Assembly (NCBI GenBank): GCA_043101615.1
Contig: JBICID010000054.1
Span: 1 to 50,011 of the forward strand
Length of the DNA stretch: 50,011 nucleotides
DNA from: JBLHKT01 sp043101615
Lineage (GTDB): Bacteria > Planctomycetota > Phycisphaerae > Phycisphaerales > UBA1924
Direction: 5' to 3'
The notes under the pieces are model-generated. The model saw only the letters and a program-made list of their open reading frames with translations, searched no databases and was not told the DNA's origin. Below are positions 8,733-17,062 of the stretch, piece after piece; positions within the stretch are counted from its first letter, which is position 1; every line of letters begins with the position of its first letter. The position numbers and the translations under genes were made by a program.

Positions 8733-9668
8733 TCACTTATCTACAAGCACTTGCGCGATATGGCAAGGACTCTGCGCGTCCCCCCGGAACCACACCCCGC
8801 CCGGCACCGCCCGAAACCGCTTCAGCCAGGTCCGCTGATTTTTGCCCAGCCTCCGAGTTTCGACCTTGATCCGCTCCGCCGCGTCGATCAGAGAGGCCTT
8901 GCCCTCAAAGTGGGGGAGGAGCTGCTTGTAGCCGATCGCCTCGCGCGCCTGCGGCCCGAGCCGCCCCGCCTCCCACAGCCCGCGGACCTCCTCCACCAGC
9001 CCCGCCTCGAGCATCCCCTTCACCCGGGCATTGATCCGCCGGTTGATCGCCTCCACGGGCCAGTCCAGCCCGATCACCCGCACCCCGGGCCGCAGCGACT
9101 TGGCGTTCTCCCACTGCGTCTGCAGCGTGCTGATGGGCGTGCCGGTCTGCAGGTACACCGCCAGCGCACGGCTGGTCCGTCGCTCATCAGCCGCGTGGAT
9201 CCGAGCAAACGCCTCCGGGTCAGCCCGCTCCAGCTCCTCGCGCCGCTGGGGCTGGGTCATGCCCCGCACCCGCTCCAGCACGTCGGCGCCGGGCTCGGGC
9301 GCGTTGAACAGGCCCTCCAGGTACGCCTTCACGTACAGGTTGGTCCCGCCCACCACGATGGGTGTCACGCCGCGTCCCAGCAATTCCGCGGTCAGGGCGT
9401 CGGCGCGGGTCAGCCAGTCGTGGACGGTGAATGCCTCGGTCGGCTCGACGAGGTCGATGAGGTGGTGGGGGACGCCGCGTTGCTCGTCGGGCGTGGGCTT
9501 GGCGGTGCCGATGTCCATGCCCCGGTAGATCTGGAAGGCGTCGGCCGTGAGGATCTCGGCGGGTCGGCCCTGGTCCTGCAGGGCGAGGGCGAGCTCGACG
9601 CCGAGGGCGGTCTTGCCGCCGGCGGTGGGGCCGACGATGACGGGGATGTCCGGCGGATCCTGGGCCAC
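8733..9668 (-). CDS. miaA: tRNA dimethylallyltransferase
   Basis: A 311-residue enzyme that adds a dimethylallyl group to A37 of tRNAs reading codons that start with U. The P-loop is GPTAGGKT at 13-20. Next is ADAFQIYRGMDIGTAKPT, the family's substrate motif, in which AF replaces the more usual SM. Then come VPHHLID and VVGGTNLYVKA, all in canonical order. The start is GTG (9668): TATCAT lies 5 nt upstream and there is no ribosome-binding site, so the mRNA looks leaderless. The gene lies 19 nt downstream of the esterase-like gene and 243 nt upstream of topA. Length is typical. Confidence 0.95.
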   Translation of the reverse strand: MAQDPPDIPVIVGPTAGGKTALGVELALALQDQGRPAEILTADAFQIYRGMDIGTAKPTPDEQRGVPHHLIDLVEPTEAFTVHDWLTRADALTAELLGRGVTPIVVGGTNLYVKAYLEGLFNAPEPGADVLERVRGMTQPQRREELERADPEAFARIHAADERRTSRALAVYLQTGTPISTLQTQWENAKSLRPGVRVIGLDWPVEAINRRINARVKGMLEAGLVEEVRGLWEAGRLGPQAREAIGYKQLLPHFEGKASLIDAAERIKVETRRLGKNQRTWLKRFRAVPGGVWFRGDAQSPCHIAQVLVDK

Positions 9669-9673
9669 GCCCG

Positions 9674-9679
9674 ATGATA
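9674..9679 (-). promoter_or_regulatory. -10 box TATCAT, leaderless start of miaA
   Basis: TATCAT matches TATAAT at five of six positions and ends 5 nt before the GTG start at 9668. No Shine-Dalgarno sequence occurs between. It lies inside the 19-nt gap after the esterase-like gene. Confidence 0.55.
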
Positions 9680-9687
9680 CGGGTCGC

Positions 9688-11067
9688 TCAGTCCTCCACG
9701 GTCAGCACATACCCGTCCGGGGCCGGCGCATCGTCGCTCGACTTGTACACCTCGTCCAGGTAGATCACCGCGTCCATCTGATCGGGCCAGACCGCCTCCT
9801 GCCACGCATATCCAAGCGGTCGCATGGTCTGTGTCTCGCGCAGCGGGTGGGCGGCCTCCAGGGCGTTGAAATCCAGGAACAGGAACGGTGTGCCGAGGGC
9901 TTGCGACCGCGTCTGCAGCGCCTGCTCGATCGACCCGGCCTTCGGCTCGCCGATGTCCATCGCCTGCTCCGGCGTGCGGAACACGCTCGCGACCGAGCCG
10001 TGCCCGGCCGTGAAGCCGATCGTGTACAGCTCGTCGCCCAGCTCCGCGAAGGCCGTTTCACCCGCCGAATCCATGGAGTCGTAGAAACCCGGGTTGTCCG
10101 GGTAGTGGATCTCCTTCTGCTTGTGCACCATGTGGCGCGTCGCGGCCCACACGATGACCTTCCGACCCGCGTAGTACTCGTTCGCCAGCCACACCAGGTT
10201 GGCGCCCATCCGCTGGTCCCGCTCGTTGAGCAGGTCGGTCATCTGGTCCATCGGGGTCCCGGCCATCTGCTTGGCCGCCAATTGGAGGTACCACGACGTG
10301 TCGTCCGCCACGCGCCGGCACAGCTCGAGCTCCAGGCGCGCCCGCTCGTCCGTTGCGCTGTCGCGGTCCGCGACCAGACGCTCCGCGAGCGCCGCCATCC
10401 CGTCCACCAGCCCCGCGAACGCCTCCGGCGTCGGGCGGGCGCCGCGGAACGTGCCCAGCGTGCGCACGGGCTCCAGCAGTTCGTCGCCGGGCAGGTCCAG
10501 CCCGGCCAGGGCGTAGGCCCGCTCTATGCGGTCGAGTATTTGCAGGTCCGCCTGCTGGCTGGTCGCCTGCGCGTCGAAGCCGCACACCTCCAGCGGGCGG
10601 TCGGTGCCGGCCGTCGCCCGCACGTACGCCAGCGTCGGCTCCACCTGCACCGAGCGGGTCCAGATCGGGAAGATGCCGACGCTCGCGGCCTCCACCAGCC
10701 CGAGCCCGTCGTCGGCCAGCGCCTCTCCCGCGGCCATCGCGTTGAGCAGGCCGGACTCGAAGCTCAGCACGTCGAAGCCCAGTTCCCGGTGCAGGTACTT
10801 GATCAGGCGTCCCTTGGCCAGGAACACGGGCCCCTCGCCGTGGCTCTGCTCGCCCAGCACCACCACGCGAGCGTCCCCGACGGCCTCGCCGATGGGGGCC
10901 AGGTCGGAAAAGTCCTCGTCCGCGGGGTCGATCGAACGGATCGGGGCCGCGTGTTCCACCGCCGCGGCGTCCAGCCAGGTGCCGGGGCGTCCGCTGGTGG
11001 GCTGCCCGAGGCACGCGCCCGTCGCCCAGACCCCCATCGCCACGCCCAGATTCCGGTGGATGCCCAT
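9688..11067 (-). CDS. Exported erythromycin-esterase-like protein
   Basis: A 459-residue member of the EreA/EreB-like hydrolase family. Recognisable parts are LGEQSHGEGP near residue 70 (in place of the family's GE-x-x-HG), FDVLSFESG, and the histidine-bearing WAATRHMVHKQ in the C-terminal half. The N-terminus resembles a signal peptide (MGIHRNLGVAMGVWATGACL). Proteins of this family are often annotated as macrolide esterases by similarity, but most relatives in environmental bacteria have no proven drug substrate, so resistance should not be assumed. ATG 11067 has a GAGAGGGAG-type ribosome-binding site; the frame continues upstream without one. The gene is divergent from der with 160 nt between. 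Confidence 0.8.
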   Translation of the reverse strand: MGIHRNLGVAMGVWATGACLGQPTSGRPGTWLDAAAVEHAAPIRSIDPADEDFSDLAPIGEAVGDARVVVLGEQSHGEGPVFLAKGRLIKYLHRELGFDVLSFESGLLNAMAAGEALADDGLGLVEAASVGIFPIWTRSVQVEPTLAYVRATAGTDRPLEVCGFDAQATSQQADLQILDRIERAYALAGLDLPGDELLEPVRTLGTFRGARPTPEAFAGLVDGMAALAERLVADRDSATDERARLELELCRRVADDTSWYLQLAAKQMAGTPMDQMTDLLNERDQRMGANLVWLANEYYAGRKVIVWAATRHMVHKQKEIHYPDNPGFYDSMDSAGETAFAELGDELYTIGFTAGHGSVASVFRTPEQAMDIGEPKAGSIEQALQTRSQALGTPFLFLDFNALEAAHPLRETQTMRPLGYAWQEAVWPDQMDAVIYLDEVYKSSDDAPAPDGYVLTVED

Positions 11068-11213
11068 GGTCGCTCCCTCTCGCTTCGCATCGGGATGGTT
11101 GCGCGAGTTGCCCGGCAACCCCGCCCGGCCCGCACCGGCCCTACGCCCGGGGCTCCCCGCCGTTACGCGCGCATGATATTTCCCGGCGCAGACGAGACTT
11201 TTCCGGGCGCCCC

Positions 11214-11219
11214 CTAGAA
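11214..11219 (+). promoter_or_regulatory. -10 box TAGAAT at der
   Basis: TAGAAT ends 8 nt before ATG 11228 and 2 nt before the in-frame GTG 11222. The spacing fits transcription starting at the ATG. No ribosome-binding site is visible. Confidence 0.5.
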
Positions 11220-11227
11220 TCGTGGCC

Positions 11228-12829
11228 ATGCCCGTGCCGCGCATCGCCATCGTGGGCCGACCCAACGTCGGCAAGAGCTCCCTGCTCAACCTCATCGCCA
11301 AGGAGCGGATCGCCATCGTCGATCCCACGCCCGGCGTCACGCGCGACCGCCTCTCCGTGCTGGCCGACTTCGATTCGCCCGACGGGCGCGGCCCGGTCAA
11401 GCGGGCCGAGGTGGTCGACACCGGGGGCTACGGCGTGTACGTCGCCGAGGGCGAGCGGTACGACGACGTCGGGGCCGACCTGGCGACCCTCTCGGGCGAC
11501 ATCGAGCGCCAGATCGCCGAGGCGGTGTCCTCGGCCGACCTCATCCTGTTCTGCATCGACTGCCAGGCCGGCATCACCCCGCAGGACCAGGCCATCGCCC
11601 AGATGCTCCGCGAGCAGAAGCTGGGCTCGCGCGAGCGCGAGGGCCTGGCCCCCGGCCAGACCGTCCCGGTGCGTGTCGTCGCCACCAAGTGCGACGGCCC
11701 CTCCTGGGAGCCGCACGCCTACGAGCTGTCCGCGCTCGGCTTCGACGAGCCGCTGATGGTCAGCCCCAAGACCAAGTTCTTCCGGCGCGACTTCCTCGAC
11801 ACCCTCTGGGAGCTGCTCCCAGAGAACACCCCCGAGGACGACGAGCCCGACGTCGACCTCAAGCTCGCCATCATCGGCAAGCGCAACGCCGGCAAGAGCA
11901 CGCTGGTGAACGCGCTCGCGGGCGAGCCTCGCGTGATCGTCTCCGAGATCGCCGGCACCACGCGCGACGCGATCGACGTGAAGTTCGAGATCGACGGCAA
12001 GAGCGTCCTCGCGATCGACACCGCGGGCCTGCGCCGCAAGAAGAGCTTCCAGAACCAGATCGAGTGGTACGCCCTCGACCGGGCCGAGCGTGCGATCGCC
12101 CGCTGCGACGCCGTGCTGCTGCTCATCGACGCCTCCGAGCGCATCAGCCAGGTGGACGAGCACCTGGCCCAGATGGTCAAGGCCTCGTTCAAGCCCGTCG
12201 TCATCGTCGTCAACAAGTGGGACCTGGCCGAGGGTCAGGCCGACGACCGCGGGCGCCCGGTCACGCCAGAACGCTACGAGGAGTACATCCGGACGGAGCT
12301 GAAGGGCCTGCCCTTCGCGCCCATCGCGCTGATGAGCGCCAAGCGGGGGCTGAACGTCACCGAGGTGATCGGCGTCGCGTCGGAGCTGTACGAGCAGGCG
12401 TCGACACGGGTCTCCACCGGCCAGCTCAACCGCGTGATCCGAGGCATCCTCGAGACGCGCGGCCCGACCAACAAGCTCGGCGCCGAGGCCAAGGTCTACT
12501 TCGCCAGCCAGGTCACCACCAACCCGCCCACCATCGTGCTGGTCGTCAACGACCCGCAGCTCTTCACCCTCAACTACGAGCGCTTCCTCATGAACCGCTT
12601 CCGCGAGGAGCTCCCCTACGACGAGGTGCCGATCCGCCTGATCCTGCGGTCACGCTCACGCGTCGAGAAGCGCGCCCAGGACGCGGCCAAGCAGGGCAAG
12701 AAGTCCATGCTGCACGAGGTCGACGCCGAGACCGGCGGCTTCGAGGAGTCGCTCACCGCCGACCAGATCGACCGCGACGCCTTCCTCGCCGACCTCCCCG
12801 ACGACGCCGCGGCGTACTTCGACGATTGA
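11228..12829 (+). CDS. der: Ribosome-biogenesis GTPase Der (EngA)
   Basis: A 533-residue tandem-GTPase protein involved in 50S subunit assembly. First G domain: P-loop GRPNVGKS (10-17) and DTGG (64-67). Second: GKRNAGKS (217-224), DTAG (264-267) and NKWD (329-332). A KH-like domain follows at roughly 410-490. It is longer than usual Der proteins because of insertions in the first G domain (around 46-60 and 130-147) and an acidic tail. The G4 motif of the first domain reads TKCD (153-156) rather than NKxD, so its guanine specificity may be weakened. ATG 11228 was preferred over GTG 11222 because of the spacing to TAGAAT. Confidence 0.95.
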   Translation: MPVPRIAIVGRPNVGKSSLLNLIAKERIAIVDPTPGVTRDRLSVLADFDSPDGRGPVKRAEVVDTGGYGVYVAEGERYDDVGADLATLSGDIERQIAEAVSSADLILFCIDCQAGITPQDQAIAQMLREQKLGSREREGLAPGQTVPVRVVATKCDGPSWEPHAYELSALGFDEPLMVSPKTKFFRRDFLDTLWELLPENTPEDDEPDVDLKLAIIGKRNAGKSTLVNALAGEPRVIVSEIAGTTRDAIDVKFEIDGKSVLAIDTAGLRRKKSFQNQIEWYALDRAERAIARCDAVLLLIDASERISQVDEHLAQMVKASFKPVVIVVNKWDLAEGQADDRGRPVTPERYEEYIRTELKGLPFAPIALMSAKRGLNVTEVIGVASELYEQASTRVSTGQLNRVIRGILETRGPTNKLGAEAKVYFASQVTTNPPTIVLVVNDPQLFTLNYERFLMNRFREELPYDEVPIRLILRSRSRVEKRAQDAAKQGKKSMLHEVDAETGGFEESLTADQIDRDAFLADLPDDAAAYFDD

Positions 12830-12860
12830 GCGTCGGCCCACGCACATTCGACTCGTGAAG

Positions 12861-12892
12861 TACTAGCCCCGAGCGCAAGCGAGGGGGTTCTC
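12861..12892. repeat. REP-like palindromic repeat, left copy
   Basis: Core CCCCGAGC-GCAA-GCGAGGGG: CCCC/GGGG pairs, a symmetric GA/GA tandem mismatch, a GC/GC step and a GCAA tetraloop. The outer end reads TACTAG, i.e. CTAGTA on the opposite strand. GTAG-type tetranucleotides beside a hairpin are what RAYT enzymes recognise in enterobacterial REPs; here the CTAGTA end is the candidate. Confidence 0.85.
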
Positions 12893-12905
12893 GTCTTTCC
12901 CGCGA

Positions 12906-13373
12906 TCACTGTCCATCACGCACGTACCGAACCGACCCATCCACCGATTCGGTCGAATTCAAGTACCTCGTGCTCCCATGGCGAGTCCACACCTTCGCAC
13001 TTGCCCCGATCAGGCCACGCTCACGAAGCACCCGTGTCGCACGACCCTTGCACTCGGTCATCACCCGTTCGGGCGGGATGCTCGCGGACACCACGAGGTG
13101 CACATGGTTCGTGCGCACATTCAAGGCGTGTACGTTCCAAGAGCGGAACGCACAATGCTCTTCGAGCGCAGTCTGCACCGCGCTCCGTTGCCCATTGCGA
13201 AATCGGATCGGGGGATGCTTGAGCTTGGAACGATCGCTCAGTGAGAGCCCGCGTTGCGGTTCGGTGAAAGGTGTCGTGTGGCTCCCTCGCTTGACAACCG
13301 AGCCACGGTCATCGCCTGAAAGCCATGTTCCGTACGTCGTCCATGTGAGGAGGTACGCGAGGGGGCGGGGCAT
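12906..13373 (-). CDS. REP-associated tyrosine transposase (Y1/HUH family)
   Basis: A 155-residue protein beginning MPRPLAYLLTWTTYGTWLSG, typical of the TnpA-like REP transposases. The metal-binding HUH motif is His90-Val-His92 in TNHVHLVV. Helix residues with Lys109 follow, and the C-terminus has WTRHGSTRYLN (Tyr137) and VRYVRDGQ (Tyr150), one of which should be the nucleophile; by position I favour Tyr150. Such enzymes cut and join single-stranded REP hairpins. The frame is intact from ATG 13373 to its stop, so the enzyme may be functional. TAGACT lies 6 nt before the ATG and there is no ribosome-binding site. The start lies 14 nt inside the right REP copy. Confidence 0.9.
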   Translation of the reverse strand: MPRPLAYLLTWTTYGTWLSGDDRGSVVKRGSHTTPFTEPQRGLSLSDRSKLKHPPIRFRNGQRSAVQTALEEHCAFRSWNVHALNVRTNHVHLVVSASIPPERVMTECKGRATRVLRERGLIGASAKVWTRHGSTRYLNSTESVDGSVRYVRDGQ

Positions 13374-13379
13374 GTGTAG

Positions 13380-13385
13380 AGTCTA
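13380..13385 (-). promoter_or_regulatory. -10 box TAGACT, leaderless start of the transposase gene
   Basis: TAGACT on the minus strand ends 6 nt before ATG 13373 and abuts the right REP copy, so the element seems to carry its own promoter. Confidence 0.45.
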
Positions 13386-13387
13386 AG

Positions 13388-13419
13388 GAGAACCCCCTCG
13401 CTTGCGCTCGGGGCTAGTA
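13388..13419. repeat. REP-like palindromic repeat, right copy
   Basis: Exact reverse complement of the left copy. It begins 18 nt after the stop codon of the receiver-GAF gene (13437), so on the minus strand it forms a hairpin just past that operon and could also act as its 3'-end structure. Confidence 0.85.
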
Positions 13420-13436
13420 GGTCAAAGGCTTCGCCC

Positions 13437-14651
13437 TCACGCCGCCAGGCCGTAGTCGTCGCCCTCGTCGAACTCGTCCAGGTCCGTCAGCGGGTTCCAG
13501 TCCGTGTCGTACCCCTCGAACTCAGAGTCCTCCAGCAGCTCCGGCTGGTGCCGGTGGTGCACGCGGATCACGCGTCCGAGCTGGGCGCTGAAGAGCCTGG
13601 CAGAGAGCTCGAAGATGCGACGCTGCTCGGGCGTGAACGGGCGCGACGTCTGACGGAACACCGTCAGCACCGCGAGGCACTCGCCGTCCTCGACGCAGCT
13701 CACCACCAGCACCTCGGACTCGCCCATCCACGCCGCCGAGTCGCCCAGGATCGCGTGCAGGTCGCGCTCGCCCCGCAGCACCAGCGGCTCGCCCTGGTCC
13801 TCGAACCGGGGCGCGAACGTGTTGGCCATCTCGTCGAGCAGCACCTCCACGCTCTCCCGAGGGCAGTTGTAGTTGATGTACGCCCCCAGCGAGAAGTCCC
13901 CGTCGCTCGACGGCAGGAACACCGCGGCGTTCGTCGTCCCGATCCGGCTCAGCAGGAACTCCAGCATCGTCCGCAGCAGGCTCTCGACCTCCAGCTCCTG
14001 GCGCAGCAGGCTGTTCAGCTCGCTCGTCAGGCTCACGTCCCCGATCTGGTCCGCCAGCGTCTGGTACGCGCCCAGCAGGTCCTGGCACAGGTCGCCCACC
14101 TGACCCGTCACGTGGCTCCGCGCGTGGTCCAGCGTCCCGCACAGCTTCTGCAGACGCTCCATCCGCACCGCCCGCCGGCGCAGGCTCTCGGCCCGGGCCG
14201 CCGCCACCGCGATCCGCCGGCGCAGCTCCACCGGCGACGCGTCCCACCCGATCAGGTCAGCCGCGCCCGTCCGCATCGCCAGCACCGCGTCGTCCAGAGA
14301 GGGCTCGTCGCTCGCGATCAGAGGCACCGCCTCGGGGCTGGTCTCCAGCACCCGCGCCGCCAGCGCCACGCCGTCGTGCTCGCCCACGCGCCGGTCGATC
14401 ACCAGCAGGTTCGCCCCGGTCGCGGCCAGCGTCGCCAGCGCCTGCTCGGGCGTCCGCGCCACGTGCATCGAGACGCACCGGCCCGCGACGGCACGCTCCA
14501 CCAGCTCCAGCCGGCGCGGGTCCATCGAGACCGCCAGCACCCGCGCCGGGATCTCAGCCGCGATGAACTCGTGGCGCTCGTCCGCGCGGTCCGCGGGCTG
14601 CGGCGCGGGGCTCGGGGACGGTGAGGGCGGCGGGGGGGGTGGCGTGTTCAC
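13437..14651 (-). CDS. Degenerate receiver plus GAF domain signalling protein
   Basis: A 404-residue protein. After a Pro-rich start (run of Pro/Ser-Pro, about 3-20) comes a receiver-like domain (about 35-160) with LLVIDRR carrying the phosphoacceptor-position Asp. The N-terminal acidic pair is reduced to a single Asp (SMD) and the conserved Lys is missing, so phosphorylation is uncertain. A helical linker leads to a GAF domain (about 220-370). The C-terminus is acidic (DEFDEGDD). There is no kinase or DNA-binding domain. GTG 14651 was chosen because GGAGAG stands 5 nt upstream; an ATG 36 nt further up lacks a site. It is the last gene of a minus-strand operon behind the HDOD-kinase and probably acts in the same pathway. 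Confidence 0.8.
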   Translation of the reverse strand: MNTPPPPPPSPSPSPAPQPADRADERHEFIAAEIPARVLAVSMDPRRLELVERAVAGRCVSMHVARTPEQALATLAATGANLLVIDRRVGEHDGVALAARVLETSPEAVPLIASDEPSLDDAVLAMRTGAADLIGWDASPVELRRRIAVAAARAESLRRRAVRMERLQKLCGTLDHARSHVTGQVGDLCQDLLGAYQTLADQIGDVSLTSELNSLLRQELEVESLLRTMLEFLLSRIGTTNAAVFLPSSDGDFSLGAYINYNCPRESVEVLLDEMANTFAPRFEDQGEPLVLRGERDLHAILGDSAAWMGESEVLVVSCVEDGECLAVLTVFRQTSRPFTPEQRRIFELSARLFSAQLGRVIRVHHRHQPELLEDSEFEGYDTDWNPLTDLDEFDEGDDYGLAA

Positions 14652-14723
14652 GGCATCTCTCCGGGAGAGGCGGCCAACACACGCCATCGGTTCGGGGGGG
14701 AGGGGGGGTCGGGTTTGCTCGGG

Positions 14724-17054
14724 CTAGGCGGCTTTCGCCTCCTCGACCGTCTCTGGAAGGGGCAGGGTCACGGTGACGACCGCTCCGCGGTCGGGGGCGT
14801 TGGCCAGGCGGACCGTGCCGCCCACCAGCCCCAGCAGGCTCCGGGCCCGGGCGAGCCCGAGGCCGGGTTGCCGACCCGCCGGCTTCTCGCTGAAGAACGG
14901 GTCGAACGCGTGCTTGAGCGCCCGCTCGCTCAGCCCGGGGCCGAGGTCGATGACGCGAACCACCAATCGGCTCTCCACCGGGTCGGGTTGAACCGTGATG
15001 CGAACCATCCGCTTATTTCCGGACTCGATCGCGTTCGTCACGATTTCGCTCAAGGCACGCGACAGCAGCTCCATGTCCGTGTCCAGACGCGGCAGCGCCT
15101 CCCCGCCCTCGATCCGCACAGTCGTCTCCTCGCCCAGGGGCCCGCACCGCTCACGCGCCAGGTCCACCGACCGGCGCAGCACCAGCATCGGGTCGCACGA
15201 CTCGATGTCCGGCCTCGGCGGGTCCGCCAGCAGGTGCATCGACGTGATCAGCTCGCTCAGGCTGTCCGCGGCCTCGGCGATCGCCGCCGCCGCCGCCCGG
15301 TCGCGCGGGTGGTCCAGACGGTCGGCCAGGATCTGGCTCCGCCCGCGGATCACCGTCAGCGGGTTGTTCATCTCGTGGGCCGCCCCCGCCGACATCTCGC
15401 CCAGACGCACCAGCGACTCCCGCTCCGCCAGCGCGTGCTGCGCCTCGGCCAGGTCGCGGTTGGATTCGGCCAGCTTCTCGCCCAGGTGACGGATCTGCTC
15501 GTGGTGCGCCGCCGCGGTCAAGGCGCTCGACCACGCCGCCACCAGCCCGCGCAGCTCGGGCATCTCCAGCCCGGACTTGCCCGGGTCCCGGTCGTGCAGC
15601 AGCAGCGCCGTCGGGCCCGGGTTCAGACGCTCCATGAACCCGTCCGGCTCCCCACGGGGCGACACCAGCGGCAGGAAACGCACACCGTGCAGGTCCACCG
15701 TGTTCCCCAGCGCCTCGGCCAGCCACGGCAGCGTCCCCATCGCGCTCAGCGTCAGGCGCGACGAGTCCACCAGCGACTCGAGCAGCTCCTGCGTCTCCTC
15801 GATCGACGTCGGCGGCTCCAGCGTCTGCGTCATCACCGGCAGCCCCTCGGGCGTGAACTGGTGCACACGCCAGCGCTCGTCGTTGTTGTCGGCGTACACC
15901 GCCGCGTAGAACCCCTCACCCAGCAGCCCCGACGCCGACCGCACGATCGCCCCCAGCGTCTCGATCACGCTCCGCGACGCGTCCCACCCCGCGTGGAACG
16001 ACGAGATCGCCCCCAGCGCACGACCCCGCTGGTCCGACAGACGAGCCCGACGCTCCAGCTGCGCGTTCAGACGGCTCAGACGCTTGTTCGCGTGCGTGAT
16101 CGACTCCAGCAGAAGCTGCGGCGTCGACAGGTCGTCCAGCCCCAGCAGCTTGCAACGCTCGGTCACCTCGGACGCCAGCCGGGGCAGCAGCCCCGGCAAC
16201 GCACGGTGGTTCAGCTTCAGCCGGTGGCACAGCTCCTCGGACGCGATCGGCGTCCCGAAATCCCCGCTCCAGCCCAGGTGCTGCTCGCGGCACCAGCTCT
16301 TGGCCAGCGTCACCAGCGCCACCAGCCCCCGGTGCCCCATGTCCGGCAGCGTGTCCACCGGCTGCGAGTGCAGCCAGATCACGTCCTGCAGCACCGCGGG
16401 CAGGCCCCAGCGCTCCGCCAGGCGCTTGCCCGCGGTGTGGTGGTCCACCCCGATCACCTGGCGCTCGATCGCCGCCGAGTCCGACTGCTTGGTCTCCGCG
16501 AGCTGCAGCACCCGGGCGTACGCCTTGGGCAGGGCCAGCTCCAGCACCAGCTTGCCCAGGTCGTGCAGCAGCCCCGCCACGAACGAGCCGTCCGGGCGCA
16601 CGCCCAGGTGCTTGTGCTCCCGGGCCAGGATCTCGGTCGCGCACGCCACCGCCACCGCGTGCTTCCACAGGCCCACGCGGTCGAACAGCCCGCCCTCGCG
16701 CGCCCCCGGGCCCTCCTCCTCGTCCGAGCGGTCCTGCTGGTGACGCATCAGGTCGTACACCGACACCGACAGCACCGCCGACTGCACCGTCTCGAGCCCC
16801 AGCATCACCACCGCGCGGCGCACCGTCGAGATCCGGTCGCCCAGCCCCGGGTGCGCCCGCCGGCACAGCCCCAGGATCGTCGCCGACAGCGCCGGGTCGG
16901 ACTCCAGCAGCGTGATGATCTCGTCCAGGTCCGCGTCGTCCGCCGAGCCGATCGACAGCAGACGCGTCGCCACCGGGCTCAGCGTCGGCAGCTGGTCCAC
17001 GCGCCTGAGGATCAGGTCGATCTGGCGGGCCCGGTCTGGAGGCGTCGGAGACAT
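14724..17054 (-). CDS. HDOD-domain sensor histidine kinase
   Basis: A 776-residue cytoplasmic kinase; no transmembrane segments are seen. Residues about 10-220 form an HDOD domain (start PTLSPVATRLLSIG; later LLHDLGKLVLE and HHTAGKRLAERW). A middle region (about 250-470) may be GAF-like. After a helical linker comes the H-box with His560 in AGAAHEMNNPL, then an N-box with the conserved Asn (EIVTNAIES), DLGPGL, FDPFFSEK and a Gly-rich GLGLARARSL. All ATP-site motifs are present. ATG 17054 has GAGGGGAG upstream and starts 8 nt after the regulator gene, so the two are translationally linked. HDOD domains in signalling proteins usually mediate protein contacts; the signal is unknown. Confidence 0.88.
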   Translation of the reverse strand: MSPTPPDRARQIDLILRRVDQLPTLSPVATRLLSIGSADDADLDEIITLLESDPALSATILGLCRRAHPGLGDRISTVRRAVVMLGLETVQSAVLSVSVYDLMRHQQDRSDEEEGPGAREGGLFDRVGLWKHAVAVACATEILAREHKHLGVRPDGSFVAGLLHDLGKLVLELALPKAYARVLQLAETKQSDSAAIERQVIGVDHHTAGKRLAERWGLPAVLQDVIWLHSQPVDTLPDMGHRGLVALVTLAKSWCREQHLGWSGDFGTPIASEELCHRLKLNHRALPGLLPRLASEVTERCKLLGLDDLSTPQLLLESITHANKRLSRLNAQLERRARLSDQRGRALGAISSFHAGWDASRSVIETLGAIVRSASGLLGEGFYAAVYADNNDERWRVHQFTPEGLPVMTQTLEPPTSIEETQELLESLVDSSRLTLSAMGTLPWLAEALGNTVDLHGVRFLPLVSPRGEPDGFMERLNPGPTALLLHDRDPGKSGLEMPELRGLVAAWSSALTAAAHHEQIRHLGEKLAESNRDLAEAQHALAERESLVRLGEMSAGAAHEMNNPLTVIRGRSQILADRLDHPRDRAAAAAIAEAADSLSELITSMHLLADPPRPDIESCDPMLVLRRSVDLARERCGPLGEETTVRIEGGEALPRLDTDMELLSRALSEIVTNAIESGNKRMVRITVQPDPVESRLVVRVIDLGPGLSERALKHAFDPFFSEKPAGRQPGLGLARARSLLGLVGGTVRLANAPDRGAVVTVTLPLPETVEEAKAA

Positions 17055-17062
17055 GGCTCCCC

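Larger units (their letters stand above)
12861..13419. mobile_element. REP-RAYT element
   Basis: One 32-bp sequence lies at each end in inverted orientation, with a Y1/HUH transposase gene between (minus strand). The two copies (12861-12892 and 13388-13419) are exact reverse complements. Each can fold on itself, as REP sequences do. The element sits between the convergent ends of der and a signalling operon. I saw no target-site duplication. This is the layout of a REP-associated tyrosine transposase locus rather than a classical IS with DDE transposase. Confidence 0.85.

Noticed and set aside
999..9677. Very long open frames on either strand (over 1000 codons) overlapping the ClC, carbonic anhydrase, TopA and MiaA genes
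   Set aside because: They are by-products of high G+C: rich in Arg, Pro, His or Gln, with no domain, and they run antisense to genes with clear motifs.
9688..11067. Macrolide resistance gene
   Set aside because: Family similarity to erythromycin esterase is clear but weak at the active-site motif, the gene is chromosomal and native in composition, and no other resistance or mobility genes adjoin it.
12861..13419. Classical IS with terminal inverted repeats and DDE transposase
   Set aside because: The enzyme is a Y1/HUH type, the ends are self-folding hairpins, and no target duplication is visible.
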